In this document: piece after piece, positions 19,001 through 29,000 of the stretch
Layout: each line of letters starts with the position of its first letter
Position numbering within the stretch: the stretch's first letter is position 1
Source of the DNA: Isochrysis galbana
Lineage: Eukaryota; Haptophyta; Isochrysidales; Isochrysidaceae
DNA: 64,000 bases
Direction of reading: 5' to 3'
NCBI GenBank assembly: GCA_018136815.1
Contig: CM030936.1
Coordinates: forward strand, 3,858,474 to 3,922,473
Program-made: the position numbers and the translations under genes
Notes under the pieces: generated by a model
Databases searched by the model: none
Told to the model about the DNA's origin: nothing
What the model saw: only the letters and a program-made list of their open reading frames with translations

Positions 19001-20825
19001 TGGAGCTCCCACCCAGGTGTGTGCCACTGCCATGCCTCTGTCCATGCCTGCCTGCCTGTCCCTGCCAGACTCGCACTCGCTCGTCGCACTCGACGAGCGT
19101 CGAACTGCAGCATGCGCACCTCACCGCAAGCGAGCGTCATCCCATTGCACCAAGGGGGAGACCTTGGGGGCAGTGGGATGGGCCCTCTTCCTCCCCTGCC
19201 CCTTCTGTCTGCCTCAGGGTGAGCCCTCTGCAAAAATCTGCGATGAACTCGTGTCGAAGAACGCCGTCACCGGCGTCTTTTCACCAAAACGCCCAAGCGC
19301 ATCGCCTTATCGTCCCACTCTTCCTTTCTTACATCTCCACCCCAAGGCCCTTTGGCATGGAGGAGGTGTTTCCTCTCCCTCTATCCTTTCCCTTATGTCT
19401 CAGGTCTCTAGCTTTGGTGAAAATCTCTCCCCCATCATAAACATGCAAGAGGAATCTCGCGGTTTCCTAAACCTCTCTCCTACGCGCGTTTGCACGCAAT
19501 TCTCACTCTCACTTCAGCCACCACCCCTCACTCCCCCCCTTCTGGGATGGGGTGGACTTCTCTTCTTTGATAAATGGTTGCAGGCCCTCCTTGACCAGCT
19601 GTCATTCTATGGAGCCCTCCATTCTGTCCCATCTGGACCTCTACACTCATCACGTGCCGCTCGTCGCGCCGTCACTCGCCGCCGCCGCCACTCACGTGCT
19701 ATCTACTCCTCCATCTCCTATGTTGGAGTTTTGGGACTTCTCTTCTCTGATACATGGTTGCAGGCCCTTCTTGACCAGCTGTCATTCTATGGAGCCCTCC
19801 ATGCTGTCCCACCTGGACCTCTACACCCATCACGTGCTGCTCGTCGCGCCGCCACTCGCCGCCGCCGCCACTCACGTGCTATCTTCCCCTCCATCTCCTA
19901 TGTTGGAGCCTTCATGGCGTCTCTCCATCGCCTCCTTGGTTGCTGCCATTTGGCTTTCTCGTTTCTGCGACACTCAACCACTTTTGCTGTCTGTGCCGCA
20001 TTTGTTGCTGCCAAAGATCTGCGCACTCGGGGCAATACTTGGCTCGTCACGTTGCTCGCAACTTCTACGGTTGTACGCCATACAGCCCGTCGCACCCTAT
20101 CACCCTCCCTCTACAAAGTTTACAACCCACTAAGCTCTTGGGCTACCTCTCTTTTCTCGGTCTCCTTCTCTCTCTACCTCAGTGCCCGGAAACTCTTTAC
20201 CTGGGCAACCGAGCGCTTCGCTTACTATCAACGCTGCAGCACGGATGAGAGGGGAGAAGATGATGCTCCTCTAGTTCTCCCACTCAAGAAGAAGAAGTCC
20301 GGCTATGCGGCTTTTCTAGCCCGTGAACGCCATCGAAATCTCTTGGAGTCACAACGCATTCGTGCTCGCGCCAAGTCCGCCTGTCTTGTCAGGTCGTCTA
20401 CTCCGTTATTTCGGTTCTCAGCGCCTCGGCCCTCCTTCATGGTGCTTCTCTTACTTTTGTCCCAGCTACCCACCTTCGTTTGTGCGCCGGCAAATTCAGA
20501 GGCTTCTACTTTGCCCACCTTCTCTGGCGAGAGGTCTGAATACATGGAATGGGCCATCCTCTTCTCCGGCTACGTCGCGTGGAAGCTCACAGATGCCATC
20601 TACCTCCTTGAGGATGATGTTACCCGCCCAGATGTGGAAGGGGAGAAGCAACGGTCCTATGACACTCTCAATGCCCGACTTTATGGCCTCCTTCTCCAGG
20701 CCCTCCCATCATCCTTGCGTGTGTCCGTCTTTCATGGCCATGCAAACGATGGTGTGGGCGCCTTGCGCTACCTGCGTGCCACCTTTGCCGCCAAGAAAGA
20801 TGATGCTGCCGATTATGCTCACTAA
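18945..20825 (+). CDS. Copia leader/gag N-terminal ORF, ends in in-frame TAA
   Basis: Open from a Met inside the 5' LTR; the true start is uncertain (a later Met near 19395, MSQVSSFGEN, is also possible). The first ~470 codons are low in recognisable features and contain a tandem duplication. Gag similarity begins near TLPTFSGERSEYMEWAILF and continues through NARLYGLLLQALPSSLRVSV to RATFAAKKDDAADYAH, where TAA (20823-20825) interrupts it. The next frame (from 20832) is in the same phase and completes the gag helix bundle, so the stop splits one domain: a recent nonsense mutation or a read-through site. Confidence 0.75.
   Translation: MTLLLFVAALAAPWQPVRYGAPTQVCATAMPLSMPACLSLPDSHSLVALDERRTAACAPHRKRASSHCTKGETLGAVGWALFLPCPFCLPQGEPSAKICDELVSKNAVTGVFSPKRPSASPYRPTLPFLHLHPKALWHGGGVSSPSILSLMSQVSSFGENLSPIINMQEESRGFLNLSPTRVCTQFSLSLQPPPLTPPLLGWGGLLFFDKWLQALLDQLSFYGALHSVPSGPLHSSRAARRAVTRRRRHSRAIYSSISYVGVLGLLFSDTWLQALLDQLSFYGALHAVPPGPLHPSRAARRAATRRRRHSRAIFPSISYVGAFMASLHRLLGCCHLAFSFLRHSTTFAVCAAFVAAKDLRTRGNTWLVTLLATSTVVRHTARRTLSPSLYKVYNPLSSWATSLFSVSFSLYLSARKLFTWATERFAYYQRCSTDERGEDDAPLVLPLKKKKSGYAAFLARERHRNLLESQRIRARAKSACLVRSSTPLFRFSAPRPSFMVLLLLLSQLPTFVCAPANSEASTLPTFSGERSEYMEWAILFSGYVAWKLTDAIYLLEDDVTRPDVEGEKQRSYDTLNARLYGLLLQALPSSLRVSVFHGHANDGVGALRYLRATFAAKKDDAADYAH
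19549..19914 (+). repeat. 180-bp tandem duplication in the copia leader
   Basis: Positions ~19555-19734 and ~19735-19914 align with a 180-bp offset (for example TGGTTGCAGGCCCT and CAGCTGTCATTCTATGGAGC recur). In frame (60 codons), encoding LDQLSFYGALH repeats. Several substitutions separate the units, so it predates this insertion. Confidence 0.85.
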
Positions 20826-20831
20826 CTTGGC

Positions 20832-23800
20832 ATGGCACAGACGCATGTGATTGATGCTAGGGCTGGCCTCGATCTTACCGACCTACGCCGCCAATATGAC
20901 AACATCAATATGGCCGTCGCGGGCATTAAGCGCACGGGCAAACCCCCTCCGGACGATGCCACCCTAATTGCTTTCTTTGATCATTCGCTCCCCTTGGCCT
21001 ACTCACAACTCCGACAGTTCGTACGCGGCAGGCGGCTAACCTCTTTTGTGGACCATTATGAAGAATATGTCAGTCAAACTCGTGCGGAGCTCTCGGCTCA
21101 ACGTCCTGCTGCACATGCTTTCGCCGTCACCGCACCTAAATCCTCGTCCAAAGGGAAAGGTCGGCCGTCAAGCGAGCGTCCTCCGCCGAAGGGTGAGCCC
21201 ATTTGCCTTCGTTGTTTGGGCCCACACAATCGGCCATTTTGCAAACAGCCCACAGCCAAGTGCCGCGGGTGTGGAGCTGACCATCATGGAGACATATGCC
21301 CCCGCTTATCGACATCTACGACCTCCAGCACTCGCTCTAGGCTCACACGACGTGCACTCGAATTACTCGACCGTGATGCCTCTCGTGTTGCAACTGCGCC
21401 TGCTTCAACCTCATCGTCCACCTACGCCCAGGCTGCTGCTGCCACTACCCCTACACCTACGGCAACAAATCCACCTGAAACACCACAGGCGCCACACCAG
21501 CCACCTCCTACAAGTGGCACTCCTCTCATGGCCTATACCCAGGCCCATGCCGCGGCGTCTGCCATTGCATCGGATCAACATGATGCAAATGGTGCCATCC
21601 AAGCCTACACTGCTAGCATGCGAACCTTTGGCTATGCCCTTTGTGCCAAAGGTCCCTTGCCCCTTCTTGTGACCGAGGCTGAGGCTAAGACGCCGATTGA
21701 AGAAGAAGCCCTTGTTGACTCCATGGCTACGTTTTGGGTGGTTAGCCGTCTTGACTGCCTGTGGCGTATCACGGATGCCCACCCTCGCCTAGGTGTTGAC
21801 ACTGCTGCTGGTCCCGTTGTCGCCCAGGCGGTTGGGATTGCTTTGGTGTACCTTCTTGTCGGCGACACTTGGGAATGCTACGAAATTCCAAATGTTCTTG
21901 TCTTGGCTGAGTGCAGTACTATACTGTATTCTACACGGGTTATGCGAGACCTTTTTGGTTTCCGCCATGACCTCGATGCCGGCTACATCCATGTTCCTGG
22001 CGCTCATCCCATACGTGTCCGCGATGACTCGGCCGCGTTTCGCATCCCAGTGCGATTCGTGGCACCCTCTGACACTCGTCCTCACTCCGTCCGCTGCCCA
22101 CGTCGCCCCTCCGCTGCCTCTGCTTCGGCAGCTGCCGTTGTGGCGCATGGAGATCTTGCCTCACACGCTCTGCTATATCGACGTCTCGGTTTTCCTTACG
22201 CTGACCAATGGTCGCTTGTGCCCACCGCCACCGTTGGTCACAACTTGTCTTGCCACCGCCCCCCGACTGGCCTCCCCATGCCAGAAGCAGTTGTCCGTGG
22301 TCGCATGCGCGCCGCCCCTTTCTCCCGCCTCCCAACTTCCCTTGACGCCCAACCGCCTCCCGGAGCCATGGTCTACATGGACTTTGCCGGCCCACTTTTG
22401 GAGAGCGTCCTCTTCAAGTACACATGCTACTGCGGTACTGTGGATGCTGGTAGCGGCTTCACCCGGGTATGGCCCGCGCGAGCCATGACCGCCGAGGTCG
22501 CCGCCTCAGCCCTTGGCCAATTCATTGCCGATGTCGCCGCTCATCTTAGCTCCCTTGACGGCACATACAAGCCCTCCATTGTGCGATCCGACAAGGGAAG
22601 CGCTTTCCTCTCCTATCACTTCCGAGACTTCCTCGCTCACCGTCGTATCCGCGTGAGCTACTCATCAGAATACACGCCGCAACAAAACTCACATGTGGAA
22701 CGTATGTGGGGCGTCACTTTTGGTACAGCTCGCGTCCTTCTTGCTGCTGCTGGTCTCCCTCCTTCCTTTCATCCCTTTGCCATGCAGACAGCGGTTTGGA
22801 TCACCAACAGGCTTCCACGACCTTCTCGCCGGAACTTGTCGCCTTATCACCTCCTCACTGGGCACCCCCCTGACATCCGTTGTCTATATGCTTTTGGTTG
22901 CCTTTGTGCCGTCGTTGCCCCCGTGCCGCGACGCGTTGGCGATCGCCACTTCGCCGACAGAGGTTGGTATGGCCTCTACATGGGGCCTTCTGAGGAGAGC
23001 CCTGGCCATGTTGTCTACTTACTCGACTCCAAAAGTGTAATGGTTGCAGCCAAGATCCGCGTATGGGAGGACCAGTTCCCGGGCCTCAAGGATGAGCCTA
23101 GACCCAGCTGGCTTGAGGATGACGATGATTCAGCTGCCTCTTCACCTGCCCCCTCTCCTGCACCCGTTCCAACTCCTGTACCTGCACCTGTTGCTGCACC
23201 ATCTGCGATTCGTCGCTCCCCACGCCTCCTCGAGCTCGAACAACAACATCATGGTATGAATACCACTTCTGCTGTTACACCTGCGTTGCACAATGCCTCT
23301 ATGGCTCAGGCTGCAGCAGTCGTTGCTCTTGGTGCTGCAGCAATGGGGTTCGATTCTCGTACTGATCCTTTATGTTTTGCTTTTACTTCCGACCTGCTCA
23401 CTACCGACGACAGCTGTCCACCTTTTGCTCACGCCGGTAGCGACCATTCACTCTTCGCTCAAGCCGTCACCGTCGTTGCCGACATGGGGGATGTGACGGT
23501 CCCCAAGACGTACCGTCAAGCGCTTCAGTCCACCCATGCCGACTATTGGCGCGTAGCTATCAACAAGGAGCTCGGCGGCCTCATGGCACTTCGCACTTGG
23601 GAGTGCGTTCCCGAGGACGCCATGCCCGAGGGCGCCAACCTTAGGCATTGCCATTTTGTCTTCGCCGTCAAACGCAAAGCCGACGGCTCCATCGAGAAAT
23701 TCAAGGCCCGTCTCGTTGCCGACGGCAATACTCAACGATACGGAGTCGATTTCGACCGCATCTTCTCTACCGTGGTCAAAACGGTTACCATCCGTCTCGT

Positions 23801-25181
23801 GCTTGCCATCGCTACCGCTCATGATTACAACTTGTCCTCCATCGACGTCCGCCAAGCTTACCTGCAAGCCACTCTTCCACAACCCCTCTTCATGCGCATG
23901 CCACCTGGCCTCCCGCCTCGTGACTGTCGCGGGGTTCGTCTCGTATGCAAATTATTGCGCTCAATCTATGGCCTCCGTCAAGCTGGGCGCGAATGGGCCG
24001 AGCTTCTCACCTCCTTCCTCTTGAAGTGGGGCTTCACGCGCTCCACTATCGATGTCTGTCTCTACATCTTCACCAGCGGCTCGTCTTTGCTTTGGGTGCT
24101 GGTGTACGTGGACGACGCCCTCATCGTCGATAATGACTCCGGCCTCCGCGCTCGTTTCGTCCACGATCTCGGCGATAGGTTTCCCATTGAAGACAAGGGC
24201 GAACTCTCGTGGATCCTCAATGTTGCCGTGGCTCGTGACCGTCCGCGTCGGATCCTCACCTTATCTCAGAGTCTTTACGTCTCAGATCTCCTTCAACGGC
24301 ATGATGCTTTCCTATCTAGCACTACGACACGCACCTTCAAATCCCCTCTCGGCGCCCTCCACCTCGATCCGTCTGATTCACCCACGCCTGGCTCTCCTGC
24401 TTTTGAATCTATGGCCTCCAAGCGCGACACCTATATGGCCATCGTCGGGGGCCTCCTCTGGCTTGCTAACATGTCTAGGCCAGATCTCGCATATGCAGCC
24501 TCGCAGCTCTCGCGCTTCATGACCAACCCTGGTCCTACGCACTTCGCCGCTGCCGTCCGCGTCCTCTGCTACGTGCGTGACTCCTCCACCTGCGCTCTGC
24601 TCTTTCGCCCAGACCCCTCGCTACCCTTTCTAGTCCATGTCGACTCGAATTGGGAATCTCGCTTCTCTTGTACGGGCGCCATCTTTTTTCTGTACGGCTG
24701 TCCTGTCCACTGGTTCTCCAAGACCCAACGATCCGTCTCGTTGTCGAGCGCCGAGGCCGAGTACTTCGGTGCCATGCTTGCTGCCCGCGACATCCTCTTC
24801 GTCCGGGATTTGCTTGTCGACCTATCTCTCCCGCCGGATGGCCCTACCCTTCTGTGCTCCGACTCCAAGTCTGCCATCAACATGTCCCTCGACCCCGTTG
24901 CCTTCAAAAAGACCAAGCACATAATGCGCGCCGCAGCTTTCCTCCGCGACCTCGTTGCAAAACACGCCCTCGCTATGCGACATGTCCCCGGTAACCTTAT
25001 GCTTGCTGACATCCTCACCAAGCCCCTTGGGCCCGCTCCCTTCTGCCGTCTCCTATCCCTTCTAAACGACTGCGCATCCATCATTGCACAAAGTCTGACG
25101 AGTTCAAATTCAAGTTCCGCCGAAGAAGCTACGGCAGGGACGTCTGCCTCTAAGACTGCCTCTGACGAAAAGCTCCAGTGA
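20832..25181 (+). CDS. Copia gag-pol polyprotein (C-terminal gag to RNase H)
   Basis: 1,449 aa. Residues 1-110: second half of gag. ~124-160: two zinc knuckles, CLRCLGPHNRPFC and CRGCGADHHGDIC (both CX2CX3HX4C). ~290-310: aspartic protease EEALVDSMAT, with Met where copia normally has Gly (DSGAT). ~500-700: integrase with the DDE set in VYMDFAG, VRSDKGSAF and NSHVERMW. ~900-1130: RT, including DVRQAYLQATLPQPLFM, KLLRSIYGLRQAGREW and VLVYVDDALIV (YVDD). ~1270-1410: RNase H with VHVDSNW, SLSSAEAEYF and CSDSKSAIN, ending HVPGNLMLADILTKPL. No frameshift in pol. Apart from the gag stop and the odd protease motif it looks competent. Confidence 0.93.
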   Translation: MAQTHVIDARAGLDLTDLRRQYDNINMAVAGIKRTGKPPPDDATLIAFFDHSLPLAYSQLRQFVRGRRLTSFVDHYEEYVSQTRAELSAQRPAAHAFAVTAPKSSSKGKGRPSSERPPPKGEPICLRCLGPHNRPFCKQPTAKCRGCGADHHGDICPRLSTSTTSSTRSRLTRRALELLDRDASRVATAPASTSSSTYAQAAAATTPTPTATNPPETPQAPHQPPPTSGTPLMAYTQAHAAASAIASDQHDANGAIQAYTASMRTFGYALCAKGPLPLLVTEAEAKTPIEEEALVDSMATFWVVSRLDCLWRITDAHPRLGVDTAAGPVVAQAVGIALVYLLVGDTWECYEIPNVLVLAECSTILYSTRVMRDLFGFRHDLDAGYIHVPGAHPIRVRDDSAAFRIPVRFVAPSDTRPHSVRCPRRPSAASASAAAVVAHGDLASHALLYRRLGFPYADQWSLVPTATVGHNLSCHRPPTGLPMPEAVVRGRMRAAPFSRLPTSLDAQPPPGAMVYMDFAGPLLESVLFKYTCYCGTVDAGSGFTRVWPARAMTAEVAASALGQFIADVAAHLSSLDGTYKPSIVRSDKGSAFLSYHFRDFLAHRRIRVSYSSEYTPQQNSHVERMWGVTFGTARVLLAAAGLPPSFHPFAMQTAVWITNRLPRPSRRNLSPYHLLTGHPPDIRCLYAFGCLCAVVAPVPRRVGDRHFADRGWYGLYMGPSEESPGHVVYLLDSKSVMVAAKIRVWEDQFPGLKDEPRPSWLEDDDDSAASSPAPSPAPVPTPVPAPVAAPSAIRRSPRLLELEQQHHGMNTTSAVTPALHNASMAQAAAVVALGAAAMGFDSRTDPLCFAFTSDLLTTDDSCPPFAHAGSDHSLFAQAVTVVADMGDVTVPKTYRQALQSTHADYWRVAINKELGGLMALRTWECVPEDAMPEGANLRHCHFVFAVKRKADGSIEKFKARLVADGNTQRYGVDFDRIFSTVVKTVTIRLVLAIATAHDYNLSSIDVRQAYLQATLPQPLFMRMPPGLPPRDCRGVRLVCKLLRSIYGLRQAGREWAELLTSFLLKWGFTRSTIDVCLYIFTSGSSLLWVLVYVDDALIVDNDSGLRARFVHDLGDRFPIEDKGELSWILNVAVARDRPRRILTLSQSLYVSDLLQRHDAFLSSTTTRTFKSPLGALHLDPSDSPTPGSPAFESMASKRDTYMAIVGGLLWLANMSRPDLAYAASQLSRFMTNPGPTHFAAAVRVLCYVRDSSTCALLFRPDPSLPFLVHVDSNWESRFSCTGAIFFLYGCPVHWFSKTQRSVSLSSAEAEYFGAMLAARDILFVRDLLVDLSLPPDGPTLLCSDSKSAINMSLDPVAFKKTKHIMRAAAFLRDLVAKHALAMRHVPGNLMLADILTKPLGPAPFCRLLSLLNDCASIIAQSLTSSNSSSAEEATAGTSASKTASDEKLQ

Positions 25182-25287
25182 CATACACCACTCCGAGTAT
25201 TACGACTGTCATGCAAGGCATTCTCCATTCTTCTACCTTTATCCTCTGTATCTAAGCCTCACCCTCCGTGCTCGCCTTATGGGGGGG

Positions 25288-25900
25288 TATCACAGAGTGC
25301 CGTCATCTGCCAACACAACCCATTGGTCCTTACCGATAGAATCGTCTTTACCGATAACTTTGTCTGCCAGATTCCTTTTCATCAAGTCATCAGCCTCTTT
25401 CATCATGTGCACCACCTTCTGGACTCTTCTCTACATTATCATCTGCAGTTGATGCACATCGAGTTCTTAGGGTTCCCGAGTCATTTGCACATCGACTTCT
25501 AGACCTCGCCTTCATCTTGGGGATCTCAGCTCACTCTAGATCGACTTAGTGCACCTAAGGAATCTCACCTTCATCAACACTCACGACGCTTCATCGGCTC
25601 ATACTAAGGCAATACTCGCCGATTCCCTAAATCCTTGATTCCATCTTTGTTCCCTCGCACGCCTTCCTGTTTGTCTCAGAGTATCATCCAAAGAACCGTG
25701 GTGGGGTATATGTAAGGGTTTGTGCGAAAGTGATTATTGTAGAATCACCGTGCCCCAGGGGTATCTTGGTGAGTTCCCTAGTGCCCCCAGGTGTCCCAGG
25801 TTCTGACCCTCACCCCTGTAGCACTGTCTCTCTCACTGTCTGTCATGACCTTACTGCTTTTTGTTGCCGCCCTGGCTGCTCCCTGGCAGCCAGTGCGATA
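25288..25900 (+). repeat. Copia 3' LTR
   Basis: 613 bp, one difference from the 5' LTR. Preceded by a 7-G purine tract and followed by AAGAG. Confidence 0.95.
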
Positions 25901-25905
25901 AAGAG

Positions 25906-26076
25906 CTCCCCATTGGGTGGTATCAACCATTTCTCCCGTTTCTAGGACAAGCAGCAATTCCGACCAGGTGACCCGTAAACGCGTCACAAAACTTGGTGTT
26001 GCTGAGGGAATGATGCCTAGGTACACCTGGAACATTTAATGAGGACATGCATGTGGTAACTCAATAGCCAAGGTTT
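25906..26076 (+). repeat. Repeat R7, middle part between two insertions
   Basis: Continues the alignment with 60165-60590 reverse complement (GTCACAAAACTTGGTRTTGC, TGAGGGAATGRTGCC, AGCCAAGGTTT). Broken on the left by copia and on the right by the LINE; it resumes at 30677. Confidence 0.8.
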
Positions 26077-29000
26077 CAAAGGCGGCAAACTTGCCGCGGT
26101 GCTCTCTCAAGCGCGTAAGGCGGGCGTAGACATACTCCTTCTCCAAGAGCTGCACGCATACGAAGATGGCTCACATCGCCGATCGTACAGAACGGCGAAC
26201 CTCCTAGGCTGGCACTGGTTTGACTCGCCGGGAGAGCTAGCGGACCCGGCAAGCGGAGTAGCGATCGCGATTCGCGAAACGTGCGCCAGGGTGACCCCTA
26301 GAGTAGACTCCGTAGTGGAAATCATAAAGGGAAGATGCATAAAGGTAGATATCGAGATAGATGAAAAAACATACCGTATCATTTCCGTGTACCTAAGCGC
26401 CAACCCGAGCCCGAGGGGCGCCCAGATAGAAAAACTTCGCCACGACCAACACGTAGCGGAAAGCATAAGTACCCCGACCCTAATGGGGGGCGACTTCAAC
26501 TGCGTAGAAAACGTAGCGACCGACACGGCGGGCACGGGGCCGGCACCTTATGCCAATGTGCACGGGGACAAATGGAAAACCCTTATAAAAAACGCCGGCC
26601 TACAGGACGCACACAGAACCATGAAGCTGGGACCGAACGCAGGCTTCACACGCCTAGCACATACCATCCACACGAGAATAGACCGTCTATACCACAGCCG
26701 ATCCACGGACAAATTCCAATGGCACAAGCTAGGGCCCAGTCCAGACCTGTTCACAGGGAGGGCGGCCTCCGACCACCTACCACTGCTAGCCGCGTTTGAG
26801 ACGCCGTGCTACAAGCCAAACCGCAACTACGACCTGCCCATCGACGCAGAGATTATCCGAGAAGACGGAGCCGCGAGGGCGGTGGAACTCCTCTTCCGTA
26901 GGGCACAAAGCAACGCGCGTGGAGGCGGTGATCTAGCCGAGGAATGGGCAAGCGCAAAAGCGCTCGTGGCCACCTTCCTCAGGGAAGAAACGCGGGCCCG
27001 AAGAACGCCCACTATCCAATCTACACTGGAAAAAACAATCGCGACGCTTAACATAAAACTCATCAAGAAGGGGCCAGACGCAGATCTCACGAGGGAGATC
27101 GCAGAAACCAACCGCAAACTGGCGGACGAACGCGGCAAGACGCCCCTAAGGCACCTCCCCATATACGCCAATCTCCGACGAGAAGACCTCCACTCTCGAG
27201 AATTCTTCAGAAAACTCAGACAACAAAAATGGAATGGAAACATCAAAGAAATATACAAGACCAATGACTGGAACAACCCCAAACACGCCGACCAATCTAC
27301 GACCACGACCGATGACGGTATCCGAAGAGAATTCAGAAGGTACTACGCCTGGCTGTACTCTCCCAAGGAATCGAGGCGAGAACCCGAACTGGAGATTACT
27401 CTAGCCGACAGGCCCCTCACCGAATTCGACAAACGCCGATTGGAGGGGCGCATCACTGTAGACGAGACCACTCAGGCCATTCGAGAAATAGGCCCAGGCA
27501 AAAGCGCGGGCCCGGACGGGATTCCGGCGGAAGTATATAAGGCTCACGAAAAACTAGTTGCACCGATCCTAACAGACCTCTACAACCAAACTTTCGACAC
27601 AGGCCTAATCCCATACACTATGAGGGAGGGAGATATCATCCTACTTTACAAAAAAGGAGACGCACGCGACCCTAGAAACTATAGGCCCATAACACTACTA
27701 CAGAGCGACTACAAGATACTAGCCAAAATACTAACCAATAGGCTAAGCAAAGTAATTGGGAACATTATATCCGACAATCGGCTAGGCTTCGTGCCTAGAA
27801 GATTGATTAGCGAAGCCACCCACCTTCTGCAACTGACAAGGGCATACCTCGACGAAACAGGCGAGCCAGGCCTCCTCCTAGCACTCGACTGGGAAAAAGC
27901 TTTTGACAGAGTCAGCTGGGAGTTCTACCACCTGGCCCTCCGCCTCCTCAATTTCGGGCCCGACTTCCAGCACCTGGCACAAGCACTTACAAGCGAGGCG
28001 GCAAGACCCGTCCGCACGATTAAAATCAACGGGGGCCGAAGCTACCCCTTCACGATAGGGAGTGGGATGCCCCAAGGATGCCCCCTCTCGCCGCTCACCT
28101 TCCTCCTTACGACGGAAGCTCTCACCCGCGCCATAAACAGCGACCCCGACATACAAGGGGTTAACCTCAACGGGTACGAACTGAAGATTAGCCAGTTCGC
28201 CGACGACACGGCGCTCATCACGAGCGACTACACGAGCCTGAAGCGGGCCCTAATGTGGGTGCGGACGCACGAACGGGCCACGGGGGGCAAAACAAACGAA
28301 GCCAAATTTCAAGGAATCAGAATGGGCTCGCAAAGGCTACGCAAGCCGCCGTGGGACATGCGTAAATACAACTGGATAGAGAACGATCAATACCTCACCA
28401 TCCTAGGCGTCCCGCTAGGAGCCCCGGAAGCCCTCAAGCCCTTCTGGAAGAAACTCGCAGACAAAGTAGACAACAAAGCAGCCAGATTGGCGCCGATTAC
28501 GCGACACATGACCATATTCGGTAGGACCAACATAGCGAACTTTATAATATACGGCACACCACGCTACTGGATGCAAACGTTGGCAGCCCCTACTTGGTTC
28601 CACGGGAGAATCCAAAAAGCGGCGGACAAAATTCTATGGGAGAGCCCTTACACAGGCAAAATCACGAAGTGGGTGAAGCACCCACAATACCCCGTACACG
28701 ACGCGGAGTGCGCATCACGAACAATGGGGATCGGCCTCCTCCACTGGACAACGCACGTGAGAGCTCTGCAAACAAAATGGATACTAAACTACCTCAACGC
28801 AAGAAAAGCTATTTGGAAGCATGCGCTCGACGCGTGGTTCTGCCGGACTGGACTCGGCCGCGGGGCAGTCCTATCCTCGATTCCTACGAAGACGCTCACC
28901 CGCAGTATCAGGGGAAACCCGGCACTGCCAGCATTCTGGAAGGACGCCTTGGTGTACTTCAGGACCCTAAACATACGCCGCACGAGACTCACAAGGGAAG

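Larger units (their letters stand above)
18388..25900 (+). mobile_element. Full-length Ty1/copia retrotransposon, TATC...GATA ends
   Basis: 7,513 bp flanked by 5-bp target duplications AAGAG (18383-18387 and 25901-25905). LTRs 18388-19000 and 25288-25900 are each 613 bp and differ by one base that I could find (18879 C, 25779 T). LTR ends are TATC...GATA, not TG...CA. Primer-binding site TGGAGCTCCCACCCAGG directly follows the 5' LTR; a purine tract (ATGGGGGGG) precedes the 3' LTR. Domain order gag, protease, integrase, RT, RNase H is copia. Near-identical LTRs indicate a recent insertion. Confidence 0.96.
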
